This document shows, one piece after another, positions 4,938 through 5,080 of a DNA stretch of 5,080 bases (position 1 is its first letter; the number at the start of each line of letters is the position of its first letter). The position numbers and the translations under genes were made by a program. Under the pieces are notes generated by a model. That model saw nothing but the letters and a program-made list of their open reading frames with translations, made no database searches and had not been told where the DNA came from. The DNA lies in assembly GCA_949025205.1 (NCBI GenBank), contig CARMXJ010000067.1, positions 1 through 5,080 on the forward strand. The letters run 5' to 3'. Origin of the DNA: an uncultured Bacilli bacterium (GTDB lineage Bacteria > Bacillota_I > Bacilli_A > RF39 > UBA660).

Positions 4938-4963
4938 GAAATGTTACTATTCACGCCCAATAG
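4938..4963. repeat. 26-bp direct repeat, right copy
   Basis: This is a perfect match to 3685-3710 and begins at the base after the IS right end. Both copies abut the outer ends of the palindrome-plus-IS block exactly, as expected for a target duplication. Confidence 0.9.
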
Positions 4964-5035
4964 AAATAATAATAACTTAATCACTGTTTTTTTACTAGAT
5001 AAAATTTCTTCTAAAGTGTAAGGATTAGTAACAGT
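4964..5035 (-). pseudogene. Possible coding remnant beyond the insertion
   Basis: On the minus strand, between an in-frame TGA (5036-5038) and the right direct repeat, the frame reads TNPYTLEEILSSKKTVIKLL. The PYTLEEIL part resembles EPLTLGEIL at residues 86-94 of the 288-residue protein, and the DNA there is alike over roughly 26 bases (5000-5025 against 3341-3366). There is no start codon or ribosome site. It may be a fragment of a related gene cut by the insertion, or chance in AT-rich DNA. Confidence 0.25.
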
Positions 5036-5080
5036 TCAGACTAGAAAGGATAAAAAAGGAAAAAGAAAAGTGGATAAGAA

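Noticed and set aside
3681..4963. Direct repeats as a CRISPR array or phage attachment sites
   Set aside because: There are only two copies about 1.25 kb apart, no spacer pattern and no integrase gene; they fit a transposition footprint better.
5024..5080. Plus-strand open frame reading LVTVQTRKDKKGKRKVDK at the right edge, with a GTG at about 5070
   Set aside because: It is too short, truncated, dominated by A-rich Lys/Arg codons and lacks a convincing start, so it cannot be told from chance.

Overview
The window comes from a strongly AT-rich, low-GC Gram-positive bacterium (Bacillota). It has purine-rich Shine-Dalgarno sites, textbook SigA-type promoters and U-tract terminators. It also has a PrsA-type lipoprotein foldase, a long Firmicutes-type RecX, and two tiny hydrophobic proteins of the YjcZ/sporulation-associated kind, so the host is probably, or descends from, a spore former. 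UGG encodes Trp and UGA is read as a stop, so genetic code 11 fits. The genus cannot be fixed from the sequence.

Layout, left to right. Positions 1-97 (minus) are the start of a small membrane protein cut by the window edge. It is divergent from a small XRE-family regulator at 216-455 (plus), and a near-consensus SigA promoter for the membrane gene lies between them. Two tandem tiny membrane-protein genes follow on the minus strand (638-730 and 479-610), each too short for ordinary gene calling. They share a candidate sporulation-type promoter at 765-791 and end at a hairpin terminator. Back to back with them, prsA (856-1872, plus) has its own SigA promoter. prsA and recX (1880-2671, minus) converge on one bidirectional terminator. 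recX appears to be transcribed as a leaderless mRNA. Upstream of recX is an unrecognised 288-residue minus-strand gene (2756-3622) with its own promoter and terminator. Its C-terminal third resembles the helical lid of Hsp70/DnaK.

The right third is mobile DNA. An IS481-like insertion sequence with perfect 16-bp inverted ends (3903-4937) sits one base away from a 191-bp near-palindromic, MITE-like element (3711-3901). The pair is bracketed exactly by a perfect 26-bp direct repeat (3685-3710 and 4938-4963), so the two may have inserted as one unit with an unusually long target duplication. Beyond it (4964-5080) only a short coding-like remnant is visible.

Functionally this is a housekeeping and envelope neighbourhood (secreted-protein folding, recombination control, sporulation membrane peptides) next to an accessory insertion hotspot. 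The points most worth following up are the palindrome-IS composite with its 26-bp repeat, the orphan Hsp70-lid-like gene and the leaderless recX.
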